A DNA stretch of 54,472 bases from Thermoanaerobaculia bacterium (lineage in GTDB: Bacteria > Acidobacteriota > Thermoanaerobaculia > Gp7-AA8), in NCBI GenBank assembly GCA_017883235.1, contig JADGNY010000030.1:1-54472 (forward strand), written 5' to 3'. The notes beneath the pieces were generated by a model. The model was not told where the DNA came from and did no database searches. It saw only the letters and a program-made list of their open reading frames with translations. The translations under genes were made by a program, and so were the position numbers. Numbering within the stretch: the first letter of the stretch is position 1; each line of letters begins with the position of its first letter. Positions 32,721-41,277 of the stretch are shown one piece after another.

Positions 32721-33572
32721 GTGCTCTTGAGCTCTGCTGGGAGTCAGCTTTGCAGCTACTGCGGATTGAGTTTTCCGGTTTCCGAGGACCGATGTCCGCA
32801 TTGCGCCAGGCCATCGCTGTTTCCGAAAGTTACGATGGCGTCAGACCCGGCCGAAGTGGCTGCGCTCGATGCTCGCTACGACGCTGCGATGACCAGCGCC
32901 GCCGCAAACAAAACAGAGGTCATCGCCGCGGAACTTGAACGAGAAACGGCAACGAAGTCCCGCCTGGTCATCTCACGTGACTCGAGTGAAGTCTACAGGC
33001 TCGCCTCGGGTGCGAACCAGTTGTACGCGACGTACTACAATCTCGTGGAGGCCGGCCTCCGGCTACCGACAGACTCCAAATGGGAACCGATCCGTCACAG
33101 AGTCGATGCGATGATGTTCCCTCGCTACCAGAAAGAAGTTCGTTTCGGTGCCCTCACGCTGGACGAAGCGGGGCTTCTTCACTACGGTGACTGCCACATG
33201 ATCATGAAGACCTCCATGATCGACTACCGAACGACCACGTTCACCGAAAACACAGCCGCGTTCGCTGCGAAGACAGATTTTGTGATCCCACTTGGGCATC
33301 GTGCGACGTGGGCGCGACGGGGCCGGTTGGCCGTCGCAAAACTTGCTTCGGCCTTGACGACGTCCACCGCTGCTGCCAATCTTCCCACCATCCTGAAGAC
33401 GGACGGCGCGACATCAGATGATGACTCGTTCGTGGAAGCTCACATTTACGGATCGATTTCCATGCAGACTGTCGAGCAAGTCAGCCTTACACGTGCGGCG
33501 AAGCCCGCCTACAAGTTAAGCGCCTTCAAGGAGAAGCTCAAGAAGTTCGGCGTTCGCGTGGTGATGGTGTGA
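32721..33572 (+). CDS. Zinc-ribbon protein with possible ADP-ribosyltransferase-like domain
   Basis: This 283-residue soluble protein begins with a zinc ribbon CSYC...CPHC (11-28). Residues ~60-110 are helical. The C-terminal half has YGDCHM (155-160), TTTFTENT (171-178) and FVEAHIYG (237-244), whose order and spacing recall the Y/R, S-T-T and E motifs of ADP-ribosyltransferase folds in toxin-type proteins. That match is by eye only. The start is GTG at 32721 or TTG at 32727. The gene is less GC-rich than its left neighbour and ends 7 nt before the TPR gene, so the two are one unit. Confidence 0.55.
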   Translation: MLLSSAGSQLCSYCGLSFPVSEDRCPHCARPSLFPKVTMASDPAEVAALDARYDAAMTSAAANKTEVIAAELERETATKSRLVISRDSSEVYRLASGANQLYATYYNLVEAGLRLPTDSKWEPIRHRVDAMMFPRYQKEVRFGALTLDEAGLLHYGDCHMIMKTSMIDYRTTTFTENTAAFAAKTDFVIPLGHRATWARRGRLAVAKLASALTTSTAAANLPTILKTDGATSDDDSFVEAHIYGSISMQTVEQVSLTRAAKPAYKLSAFKEKLKKFGVRVVMV

Positions 33573-33579
33573 ATTTCTG

Positions 33580-35559
33580 ATGCAAGCAGTATTGAATGGA
33601 TTGACCGGTGCTGGTTTGCTGATCGACGGGGATCGCGTGTCACTCCTGCGCGCGGACGATGTTCTCTCCGCAACTCCCGGGCGCCTCAGCGACTTGCCAC
33701 ACGTGCTTGGCGAGGCTCGAAACATCGACTTCATGAGCGTGGCCGGTGCAGATGAAGCGCTCGGAATCCTGAGGCGCAACCACCTTCGCGAAGAGAGCCT
33801 CGATCTCGCGCTGATGCTCCTGGACTCCGATCTGTCCGAAGCGACGCGAACGGAAGTTGCGGCGGTCCTGAACCGTGAGCTGCTCGATTGGGATCTCAGG
33901 ACATGGCTCGAAGGCGTTCTCTACGGAGCCCCGTTGCCCGCGGGGGCCGATATGGACGGCGCGCTCCGCTACGCTCGGGGAGTGGAAGGAAGCACTGTGA
34001 CGGCGATGCTTTCGCGGCTGTCGGATTTGCAGAACGTCATCGGACGCGTTCACGAGGCGTGGAATTCCGTATGCGCGCGTGTCTTGCCGCTCCCGGCTGC
34101 ACGAAATGAAGCCACCGCCCTCGCAGCACGCAACGGCGTCTTCCGTCTCCTCGTCCATGCAACCGAAGGTGCCAACTATGATGAATTCAGGTTCATCGCG
34201 TTGAGTGTGTTGCACCCAGTGGCCGGCCACCGCCAAATCGTCAACGAACTGATTCGCGATCTGGACCTGCTACCAAGCAGCCGCAGACCGGCCGCGCTTG
34301 CCGTGGCAGCGGAGGACGGCGAGCCGGGGCGTGTCGCGACAGATCAAGATCGAAAAGATGGACAGTACGTGAGCTTCGACCGAACCGCGGCCTTCGAGAA
34401 TGTGAAACGCCAGAAGGACGCGATCGTGAATCACATGCGCGCGGGGCGCTTCGATCTCGTCAAACGGTACGTGAATGAATTGATCAAGTACCAACTCCCG
34501 CTCGATCACCGAGCGGAAAACACGAGCAAGTCGTTATGCGATCTGGCGATGGAGGCTAAGTCGCTGCGCCTTTTCGAGCTGCAGCTCGAGTTGGCAACCC
34601 GCGCGGTCCAAGTGCGCTACCACGATGGCTGGGCATGGGCACAAGTCGGTGACGCTTCGTTGATCCTGAACAGGTTCGACGATGCACTAACTGCGTACCG
34701 AAACGCCAGCGAGTTCGGCGACGATTTAGTGGGCCGCACTGGCTACGCACAGGTTCTTCTAACGATGGATCGCCTGCGGGAAGCACTGGCCACGTTCGAG
34801 CAGGTGATTCGGGACTACCCCGCAGATACTTTCGCGAAGACCGGTCGCGCGGAAGTGCTCAAGTCGATGGGGCGACTCGACGAAGCGCTTGAAGCCTACG
34901 ACGCCATCGCCCACGAATTTCCGAACAACGTTGTGGCGAAGACCGGCCACGCGGAAGTACTCAAGTCGATGGGGCGACTCGACGAAGCGCTCATCGCGTA
35001 CGACGCGGCACTGGGAAAGTCGTGGTTCGACCCAGTCGCGGTGAACGGTCGCGCATCAGTTCTCTGCGCGCTCGGCAAATATGAGGAGGCCCTCGCTGTG
35101 CTTCCAGGTGAATCTCCGACCACACGCCAAGACTGGATCGCTTTTCACATTCGTGGAATGGCGATGCTTAGAGCAGGACGCATTGAGGAAGCTTCTAAGA
35201 TCTTCTTGCGAGGCAGTGAGGAGAACCCATTTGCCGGTGATCGCGACCATTTCAGGAATGGGCTTGCGCTGGCTCGTCTTCACGAGCGAGCCTACGACGC
35301 AGCTCTGGATATCCTGACGAGGGTCCGCGACATCGGGAACGATCGCCTCGCCGGATTCCTGCGTGGGCACAGCGCGGGTGCCCTCGGCGACCATCGCGGT
35401 GCTGCCAGGTTCCTATCCGCAACGGGGGCGCCAAGAAATAAGCCCGAGCGCGAGCTCAAAGCGGAGTTAGAGCGACGCTTCGTCAAGAAAGAACCTCCGC
35501 TATATGACGAGGAGTGGCTCATCCAGCACGAAGTGGACTGCATCCTTCTCGCGGCGTAG
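33580..35559 (+). CDS. TPR-repeat protein, partner of the upstream gene
   Basis: This 659-residue protein has an N-terminal ~280 residues of unrecognised helical sequence, then TPRs from ~335 to ~620 (FDDALTAYRNASEFGDDLV; MDRLREALATFEQVIRDYP; MGRLDEALEAYDAIAHEFP). Two consecutive repeats are almost identical at DNA level (102-bp period around 34832 and 34934), implying recent duplication. There is no signal peptide or TM segment. With a 7-nt gap after the zinc-ribbon gene, it is likely co-expressed and may be its sensor or scaffold. No family name can be given. Confidence 0.7.
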   Translation: MQAVLNGLTGAGLLIDGDRVSLLRADDVLSATPGRLSDLPHVLGEARNIDFMSVAGADEALGILRRNHLREESLDLALMLLDSDLSEATRTEVAAVLNRELLDWDLRTWLEGVLYGAPLPAGADMDGALRYARGVEGSTVTAMLSRLSDLQNVIGRVHEAWNSVCARVLPLPAARNEATALAARNGVFRLLVHATEGANYDEFRFIALSVLHPVAGHRQIVNELIRDLDLLPSSRRPAALAVAAEDGEPGRVATDQDRKDGQYVSFDRTAAFENVKRQKDAIVNHMRAGRFDLVKRYVNELIKYQLPLDHRAENTSKSLCDLAMEAKSLRLFELQLELATRAVQVRYHDGWAWAQVGDASLILNRFDDALTAYRNASEFGDDLVGRTGYAQVLLTMDRLREALATFEQVIRDYPADTFAKTGRAEVLKSMGRLDEALEAYDAIAHEFPNNVVAKTGHAEVLKSMGRLDEALIAYDAALGKSWFDPVAVNGRASVLCALGKYEEALAVLPGESPTTRQDWIAFHIRGMAMLRAGRIEEASKIFLRGSEENPFAGDRDHFRNGLALARLHERAYDAALDILTRVRDIGNDRLAGFLRGHSAGALGDHRGAARFLSATGAPRNKPERELKAELERRFVKKEPPLYDEEWLIQHEVDCILLAA

Positions 35560-35665
35560 TTGGAAACCGTTGTCGCTTGTGGTTGCAGTCTGGGTGAGGA
35601 GATATCACTCACTGTCACCCCGAGCGTCCCGAAGAATCCCCATCTCGGAATCCGCAGCCCTCACG

Positions 35666-35970
35666 CTAACGCGATCCAGTCGAGGGCGGGCGGTCGTGCG
35701 CTGCTTTGACGCTCGCGCGGTGATGTGCTTGCTCGGCGTCGACAAGGCTCATCGGAACCGTTCCCCCTTCCACATCCGCGATGACCTCCGCGACATTGCC
35801 AAGATCTGTGCGGACCGGATGTCCCCTGACCGGAGTAAGGGAGCCTTATTCTCGATCTTGTCCAGACCGGCCCGAAGCGAGTCGTTCACGAGGTCCTTGA
35901 AGGGTCTGGTCTTTCTCAGCCGATCGAGGCGAGCGGCAACATCCTTGTCCAGCGAGATCGTGATGCGCAT
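35666..35970 (-). pseudogene. VapB-type ribbon-helix-helix antitoxin, frameshifted, toxin lost
   Basis: The first 55 residues (MRITISLDKDVAARLDRLRK; FKDLVNDSLRAGLDKIE) are a normal RHH antitoxin of the VapB type. The main frame then gives an atypical tail and stops at 35749. Another frame, entered around 35810-35825, continues as VRTDLGNVAEVIADVEGG, the usual VapB C-terminus, and runs to a TAG at 35666 with MSLVDAEQAHHRASVKA, possibly a fused scrap of a PIN toxin start. No intact toxin follows. ATG at 35970 is 6 nt after TAGGTT. Confidence 0.6.
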
Positions 35971-35976
35971 TGATCA

Positions 35977-35982
35977 AACCTA
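35977..35982 (-). promoter_or_regulatory. -10 box TAGGTT of the antitoxin gene
   Basis: TAGGTT lies 6 nt before the ATG at 35970. Confidence 0.45.
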
Positions 35983-36028
35983 AAGCATCTCAATGCTACC
36001 GTCCACTCACCCCTTGGTTACGTGTCCC

Positions 36029-38035
36029 TCAGTGCGCCGCCCGCCGCCGCGCGTGCGGAATCGGCGCGTCCCATACGCCGAACGTTTGTGTTGCGGCGTG
36101 GAGGCGCGAGCCGTCGGCGGCGATGGCGAGATCGAGGGCGGGCACGGGAAGGGCGGTGTCCTGCCAGGTGGCACCGCCATCCGTCGAGTGGGAGACGATT
36201 CCTGGTCCGGAGGCGACCCACAGCGACTGCGCATCGCCGGGATCGACGACGATTGCCAGGACGCCGCCGAACGGATCGGCAAATTGCAGCTGGGTCCACG
36301 ACGTACCGCCATCATCGCTGCGGAAAACGCCCATGCCCTGCGAGTGAGAGGGGTTCGTATAGCCGGAGCGATAAAGCCGCGACCGGTTCGAGGGCGCGAT
36401 GGCCAGGAGCTGTGTGTCGTCCGTCGTCAGCAGCGACCAGGTCATGCCGCTGTCCGTGCTCCTGGCCAGGCCGCCCGAGCCGCCGGCATAGACGGTGGAC
36501 GGCTGCACCGGATCGACGACGATCGACGCGACGCCGTCCGCTAACGGCGCCTTCAGTGATTGCCATGTCTCCCCGCCGTTCGACGACACTGCATACCCGC
36601 TTGCGAAGTAATTGACGTAAATGTCGTACGCGTACAAGTAGCCGCCGCGGTGCGGGTCGGCGGCGAAGGTGGCCGACGGCGGCTTGGCGCGCAGTGTCCA
36701 TTCCTGCGTTGCGGGCGAGTACCGCCAGAAGCCGTCACCGCCGGACACGTAAAGATCGCCCGCTCCGTCGACGACGGCGATGCTCCCAAAATTGACAAAA
36801 TCGATCTCGCGCAGGAGCTGCCATGCATTGCCGCCATCGTGGCTTACGAAGACGCGTCCGTGCTGCGCGAACGGCGCAGAGCTGTTCTGGTAGTCGGAGA
36901 TCAGACTGTAGATGGTCGAGGGGTCGTGGGTATCCGAGACGACGGTTCTTACGTTCGTGGACGGATCGTCGAGCGCAAGCTGCTGCCAGGCACCGAGGGT
37001 GACCGGAGCGCGGAGGAGGCCAAGCGCATTCGCCGCGAAGACGTAGCCCGCGGCGCGGTCGACCACCACTCGCGCGGTAGGAATTCGCGGTGCGCCGGCG
37101 TCGATCCACGTATCGCCGCTGTCGCCGCTGCGAAACACTCCGTCGTCCGTCGCCAGGAACAGACGGCCGGTGGCGGGATCAGTCTTGAGGTCGCGGTAGG
37201 GCGTGGGTGGAACGCCGGCCGTGGCCACGGTGTGCCAGCTCACGCCCCCGTCAGCGCTGCGAAGAAACTGTCCGAAACCGGAGAGGCTGGTAACGCCGTA
37301 GCGCGTCAGCGTCAGCAGCGGATGGTCGGCCACGACCAGTCCTGGCACGTAGGCGGACGCCCGCGTCCACGTAGCCCCGCCGTCGTACGACTCCGAATAG
37401 CCACCGTCGGTGTAGACGGGACTGGCGAAGAGATGCTCCGGCGTTTCCGGATCGAGCGAGAGCTCCTCGACGCAGAGCGAGAAGTAACGGTTGCCGAGGC
37501 CATTTGACTGCCCCGTCCACGTCTCACCGCCATCGACTGACTTGTAGACTCCCGCACCGTCAAACGGATTGCCGGAGTAGAGATCGGCGGCGCTGACGGA
37601 CGAAGCGCCGGTCTTGAACCCGAACGGCCCACAGCGAGATCCGAGATAGATCGTGGAGTGATTCGCCGGATCGACGACGAGGGCGGAGGGCCTGAGGAAA
37701 GGATGGGCACCGGTCACGTCGCGCCAAGTGGCGCCGCCGTCCGTCGATTTGTAGATGTTCGGCCCCGCCGTGGCCACGACGACATCCGCATTCGTCGGAT
37801 CGACAGCGAGTTGCGTGACGCCGTTGAGAAATCCGCCGGTCGCGCGCCAGGTGTCGCCGGCGTCATCGGAGCGGAAGACTCCCGCACCACCTGCGGCATA
37901 GACGACGCGCGGCGACGAGGGCGAGAAGGCAACTTGCGCCACCGCGCCACCCTTCGGGCCGTGCGTGGACCAGTCGAGTGCCAGGAGCGAGGCGGGAAAG
38001 AGCAGCAGCGCGGCGAAGGCGAACCGGGGGCTCAT
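36029..38035 (-). CDS. Secreted BNR/VPS10-like repeat protein
   Basis: This 668-residue exported protein has a signal peptide (SPRFAFAALLLFPASLLA). It carries at least eight Asp-box/BNR motifs of the form S.DGG.TW (FRSDDAGDTW, YKSTDGGATW, YKSVDGGETW, SYDGGATW, SADGGVSW, SNGGETW, STDSGMTW). It folds as one or two beta-propellers, as in sortilin-like and photosystem-assembly-like (YCF48) families. A glycosidase role is not supported by any catalytic signature I can see. ATG at 38035 is preferred because the signal peptide starts there; the upstream 57 nt of open frame add no sensible N-terminus. Confidence 0.85.
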   Translation of the reverse strand: MSPRFAFAALLLFPASLLALDWSTHGPKGGAVAQVAFSPSSPRVVYAAGGAGVFRSDDAGDTWRATGGFLNGVTQLAVDPTNADVVVATAGPNIYKSTDGGATWRDVTGAHPFLRPSALVVDPANHSTIYLGSRCGPFGFKTGASSVSAADLYSGNPFDGAGVYKSVDGGETWTGQSNGLGNRYFSLCVEELSLDPETPEHLFASPVYTDGGYSESYDGGATWTRASAYVPGLVVADHPLLTLTRYGVTSLSGFGQFLRSADGGVSWHTVATAGVPPTPYRDLKTDPATGRLFLATDDGVFRSGDSGDTWIDAGAPRIPTARVVVDRAAGYVFAANALGLLRAPVTLGAWQQLALDDPSTNVRTVVSDTHDPSTIYSLISDYQNSSAPFAQHGRVFVSHDGGNAWQLLREIDFVNFGSIAVVDGAGDLYVSGGDGFWRYSPATQEWTLRAKPPSATFAADPHRGGYLYAYDIYVNYFASGYAVSSNGGETWQSLKAPLADGVASIVVDPVQPSTVYAGGSGGLARSTDSGMTWSLLTTDDTQLLAIAPSNRSRLYRSGYTNPSHSQGMGVFRSDDGGTSWTQLQFADPFGGVLAIVVDPGDAQSLWVASGPGIVSHSTDGGATWQDTALPVPALDLAIAADGSRLHAATQTFGVWDAPIPHARRRAAH

Positions 38036-38082
38036 GACAGATTGTTTTACACCCGATCGACCATGCTGTTCCACCCGAAAGG

Positions 38083-38157
38083 CTTTAACCACAGAGACAC
38101 AGAGATCACAGAGGCTCTGTTTTTCTCTGTGTCCTCTGTGCCTCTGTGGTTAAAAGG
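38083..38157. repeat. Inverted repeat of ACCACAGAGACACAGAG type
   Basis: Complementary arms AACCACAGAGACACAGAG (left) and CTCTGTGCCTCTGTGGTT (right) with internal repeats. Lies between the divergent BNR and DUF362 genes. Confidence 0.85.
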
Positions 38158-38174
38158 GTTTGCCGACGTTGGGC

Positions 38175-38180
38175 TACCAT
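38175..38180 (+). promoter_or_regulatory. -10 box TACCAT of the DUF362 operon
   Basis: TACCAT lies 8 nt before the GTG at 38189 and sets the start well inside a longer open frame. Confidence 0.55.
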
Positions 38181-38188
38181 CGTCCATC

Positions 38189-39994
38189 GTGTCCGCCATC
38201 TACGAGGAATTCGAGCGGGAGCTTGGGCGGCTGCGCGTTCTCTATGCGGCCGCACCGCGCGAGGAGCTGATGCGGCTTTTCCTTCTGGCGCTCGAGCGCG
38301 AAGAGATCGTCTCCATCGCCTATCGCGAGACGGCCATCGTGGACCGGCTGGCGCGAATGCCGATCGATGACGGCGTCCGCGAGCTGATCCGCCACGCCCT
38401 GGTGTGGGCGTGGAAAGACGAGGAGATGCACACCATCTACATCCGCGGCGCCATCCTCCGAGGAGGGAGTCTGGCGGCGCGGGGGAGAGCGTATGTGCGT
38501 CAGGTCGCGGGAGCGATCGGCGGATGGGCATCGTCCGTCCGTCAAAACGCCCGCTGGCGCGATGCTCCGCTGTCGCGCTTCGCCGCGACCGCCATCACCA
38601 CCGCCGGCGCGCTCACGGGGCAGGTGCCCCGCGGCGTCCGCGAAGCGCTCAACTACGGTCCCTTCCGCAGCTTCTGCGAATACAACGTCGACGCCGAGAA
38701 GACCGCCGCCCGCTGCTGGGGCCGCATTTGCGAGCTCACCGCCGCCGACGATTCCTTCCCTTCCTCGCTGCTCGCCGACTTCCGGCGCATCACCGACGAC
38801 GAAATCCGTCATCAGCAGATCTTCGAGGTGCTCTTCGCCGCGCTGGACGACGGCGATCGCCTCGCACCCGATGAGAGCGTCGAAACGCTTGCCGCGAAGA
38901 TCGGCGCCATTGGAGAAAACTTCCTTCCGCGGGCGCTTCGCGCACCGCATCCGCTCGGTGCGGGCGGAACCGTTCATGTCGCCACGAGCGGCGTGGACAA
39001 ACGCGCCGCGCTCCGGCAGATCCTCGCGGATGCAAAACTGGCCGAGCGAGTCGCGGGCCGGAAGTCGGTGGCCATCAAGCCGACCTTCATGCTCGGCTAC
39101 GACCGAAACGACCGATCCCACATCACCGATCCCGACCTCCTCGACGAGCTGGCCCGCGTGCTCCGCGAAGCCGGCGTCGCCGATGTATCGGTGATCGAGT
39201 CGGAGAACATCTACGACAATTTCTACGCGAACCGTTCCGTCGCCAACGTTGCCCGCTACCTCGGCTACGAGTCCGACGCCTACCGGATCGTCGACGCCTC
39301 CTCCGACCAGGTCGTGCACAGCTACTCGCGCGGCCTGGCGCAGACCACCATCGCCCGAACGTGGCGCGACGCCGAGTTCAGGATCTCGTTCGCCAAAATG
39401 CGCAGCCATCCCATCGAGCTCGCCTATCTCACCGTCGCCAATTGCGAATGGATTGGCGGACGTTGCGATCACTATCTCTTCTGCGAGCGGCAGGCCCAGC
39501 GCCAGACCGCGATCATGATGCTGCTGGCCGATTTCCCTCCCGACTTCGCGCTGATCGACGCCTGCGACAGCGCCGCCGACGGCATCATCGGCGCCATGGG
39601 ATGCCCGCGTCCGCGAGCGCCGCACCGTCTCTACGCGGGCGACGACGCGCTCGCGGTCGATCTCGTGGCCATGCGCCACATGGGCGTGACCGAGACGCGC
39701 GCCGACAGCGTGCTGCGCGCCGCGGTGCATTGGTTCGGTGAGCCGTCGCACGATCTGCGCATCGCCGGCACCGACGAGCCGCTCGCGCAATGGCGCGGCC
39801 CGTACGACAACGAAATACGGGCCATGCTGAGCGCGATGGCGTACCCGGTCTACGTTCTCGGAAGCGGCCGCGGGTCGCTCTTCACCCCCGAGATGGACAC
39901 GGCCGCGTTCCCGCCACTGACCAGTGAGAGCGCCATGCTGCGGTTTGGACGCGGCGTTATGCGCCGCCTGATCGGTCTCCATCACCGGCGATGA
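38189..39994 (+). CDS. Ferritin-like domain fused to DUF362
   Basis: This 601-residue protein has an all-helical N-terminal ~250 residues with carboxylate/His pairs in ferritin-like spacing (LALEREEIVSIAYRE; WAWKDEEMHTIYIRG; YNVDAEKTAARCW; RRITDDEIRHQQIFEVL). Residues ~270-560 are DUF362 (KSVAIKPTFMLGY; SVIESENIYDNFYANRSV; FRISFAKMRSHPIELAYLTVANCEW; GDDALAVDLVAMRHMG). DUF362 is usually an iron-sulfur or uroporphyrinogen-like unknown; here the ferredoxin part is absent. First gene of a three-gene operon (4-nt overlap with the next). A redox or metal-dependent reaction on an isoprenoid-like substrate is inferred from neighbours. Confidence 0.75.
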   Translation: MSAIYEEFERELGRLRVLYAAAPREELMRLFLLALEREEIVSIAYRETAIVDRLARMPIDDGVRELIRHALVWAWKDEEMHTIYIRGAILRGGSLAARGRAYVRQVAGAIGGWASSVRQNARWRDAPLSRFAATAITTAGALTGQVPRGVREALNYGPFRSFCEYNVDAEKTAARCWGRICELTAADDSFPSSLLADFRRITDDEIRHQQIFEVLFAALDDGDRLAPDESVETLAAKIGAIGENFLPRALRAPHPLGAGGTVHVATSGVDKRAALRQILADAKLAERVAGRKSVAIKPTFMLGYDRNDRSHITDPDLLDELARVLREAGVADVSVIESENIYDNFYANRSVANVARYLGYESDAYRIVDASSDQVVHSYSRGLAQTTIARTWRDAEFRISFAKMRSHPIELAYLTVANCEWIGGRCDHYLFCERQAQRQTAIMMLLADFPPDFALIDACDSAADGIIGAMGCPRPRAPHRLYAGDDALAVDLVAMRHMGVTETRADSVLRAAVHWFGEPSHDLRIAGTDEPLAQWRGPYDNEIRAMLSAMAYPVYVLGSGRGSLFTPEMDTAAFPPLTSESAMLRFGRGVMRRLIGLHHRR

Positions 39995-41277
39995 GAGTCG
40001 CCGTCATCGGCTCCGGGATCGGCGGTCTCGCCGCGGCGGCGGGCGTTGCCGCCGCCGGCCACGACGTCACCATCTATGAGGCGCGCACCGATTGCGGAGG
40101 CCTGGCCGGCGCGGTCGAAGCCGATGGACTCACCTTCGACGCCGGGCCGTACATCCTCCTCGACCGCCCCGGCCTGGAATGGGCGCTCGCCCGCCTCGGC
40201 GTACCGATTCCGCCGCTCGATCGCCTCGATGACGTCGTCTACGAAGTGAGCTGGCCGGACGCCGAGACGGTGCGGATCCATGCCGATATCGATCGCACCG
40301 CACGCGAGCTCGGGCCCTCGTACCCCGCCTTCGTCGCCTCGATGGCGAAGCGATACCGGCAGTTGACGCCGATGCTTCGCGTATCGCGTCCCAACCTGTT
40401 CACGCTTGCCCGACACGGTGCCCTTGGCGCAGCCCCGTTTCTCCTGCAGTCGCTCGCCGCGGTCATGAAGCGCAGCGGCCTCCGCCCGCGTGCGATCGAG
40501 GCGCTCACGATCTGGACGCACATCGCCGGACAATCGCTCGATGCCGCGCCGAGCCCGATGGCGTTCGTCCCCGCGCTGATTCACGAGCACGGAGCGTGGG
40601 TACCGCGCGGCGGAACGTCCGCGATCGCTCGCGCGCTTCGCGCCGCGGCAGCATCGCGCGGCGTGCGTTTCCGTTTCGGCGCGCGCGTGACGGCGATCGT
40701 GGCCGGCCGCGGCATTCGCATCGGCGACGAAATGATCGAGGCCGATGCCGTCATCTCCAATCACAACGCGGTCGGCACCTACGTCGATCTCCTCGATGCC
40801 ACTCCGCGGCGGACGCGGGAGCGGCTGCGCAGGCTCCCCCTGCAGTCGCCCGGATCCTGTGCGTACATGCGCATCACGCCATCGACAACTCTCCCCTACC
40901 TTCGCTTCCGCCTCGGCGGCGACTTTCCCTGCCGCGTCCTGGTCGCGCGCGGTGAAACGGCGCGGCTGATCCTTCCGAACAGCGACTCGCTCGATGCCGC
41001 ACTCGCCGAGCCGTGGTGGCGGGATGGGATCGAGCGCGCCGACGTTCTCCTCCACCGTACGCCTCGGCAATGGGGATCCGAGTACACGCTCTACCGCGAC
41101 AGCATGAACGTCGTCATGACGAAATCGCAGATGCGCCGCGGCCGGATCGCCCACCGATCTCCCGACGCCCGCGGCCTCTATCTCGCCGGCTCATCGACAC
41201 ACCCCGGCCAGTGGATCAGCTTCTGTGCGATCTCCGGCGTCCTCGCCGCCGAGGCGCTGATCGAGGATCGATGCTGA
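39991..41277 (+). CDS. Phytoene desaturase-like FAD oxidoreductase
   Basis: This 428-residue flavoprotein has the N-terminal Rossmann motif VAVIGSGIGGLAAAAGVAAAG and YEARTDCGGLAGAVEADGLTFDAGPYILL, both typical of CrtI/amine-oxidase-type enzymes. The C-terminal FAD contact is GLYLAGSSTHPGQWISFCAISGVLAAE. It overlaps the DUF362 gene start by 4 nt and the hydrolase start by 7 nt, so all three are one operon. The substrate is probably an isoprenoid or similar lipid, but no carotenoid synthase gene is present. Confidence 0.87.
   Translation: MRVAVIGSGIGGLAAAAGVAAAGHDVTIYEARTDCGGLAGAVEADGLTFDAGPYILLDRPGLEWALARLGVPIPPLDRLDDVVYEVSWPDAETVRIHADIDRTARELGPSYPAFVASMAKRYRQLTPMLRVSRPNLFTLARHGALGAAPFLLQSLAAVMKRSGLRPRAIEALTIWTHIAGQSLDAAPSPMAFVPALIHEHGAWVPRGGTSAIARALRAAAASRGVRFRFGARVTAIVAGRGIRIGDEMIEADAVISNHNAVGTYVDLLDATPRRTRERLRRLPLQSPGSCAYMRITPSTTLPYLRFRLGGDFPCRVLVARGETARLILPNSDSLDAALAEPWWRDGIERADVLLHRTPRQWGSEYTLYRDSMNVVMTKSQMRRGRIAHRSPDARGLYLAGSSTHPGQWISFCAISGVLAAEALIEDRC

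Noticed and set aside
36029-38035. Sialidase annotation for the BNR protein
   Set aside because: Asp-boxes alone are structural; no sialidase FRIP motif or arginine triad is visible.
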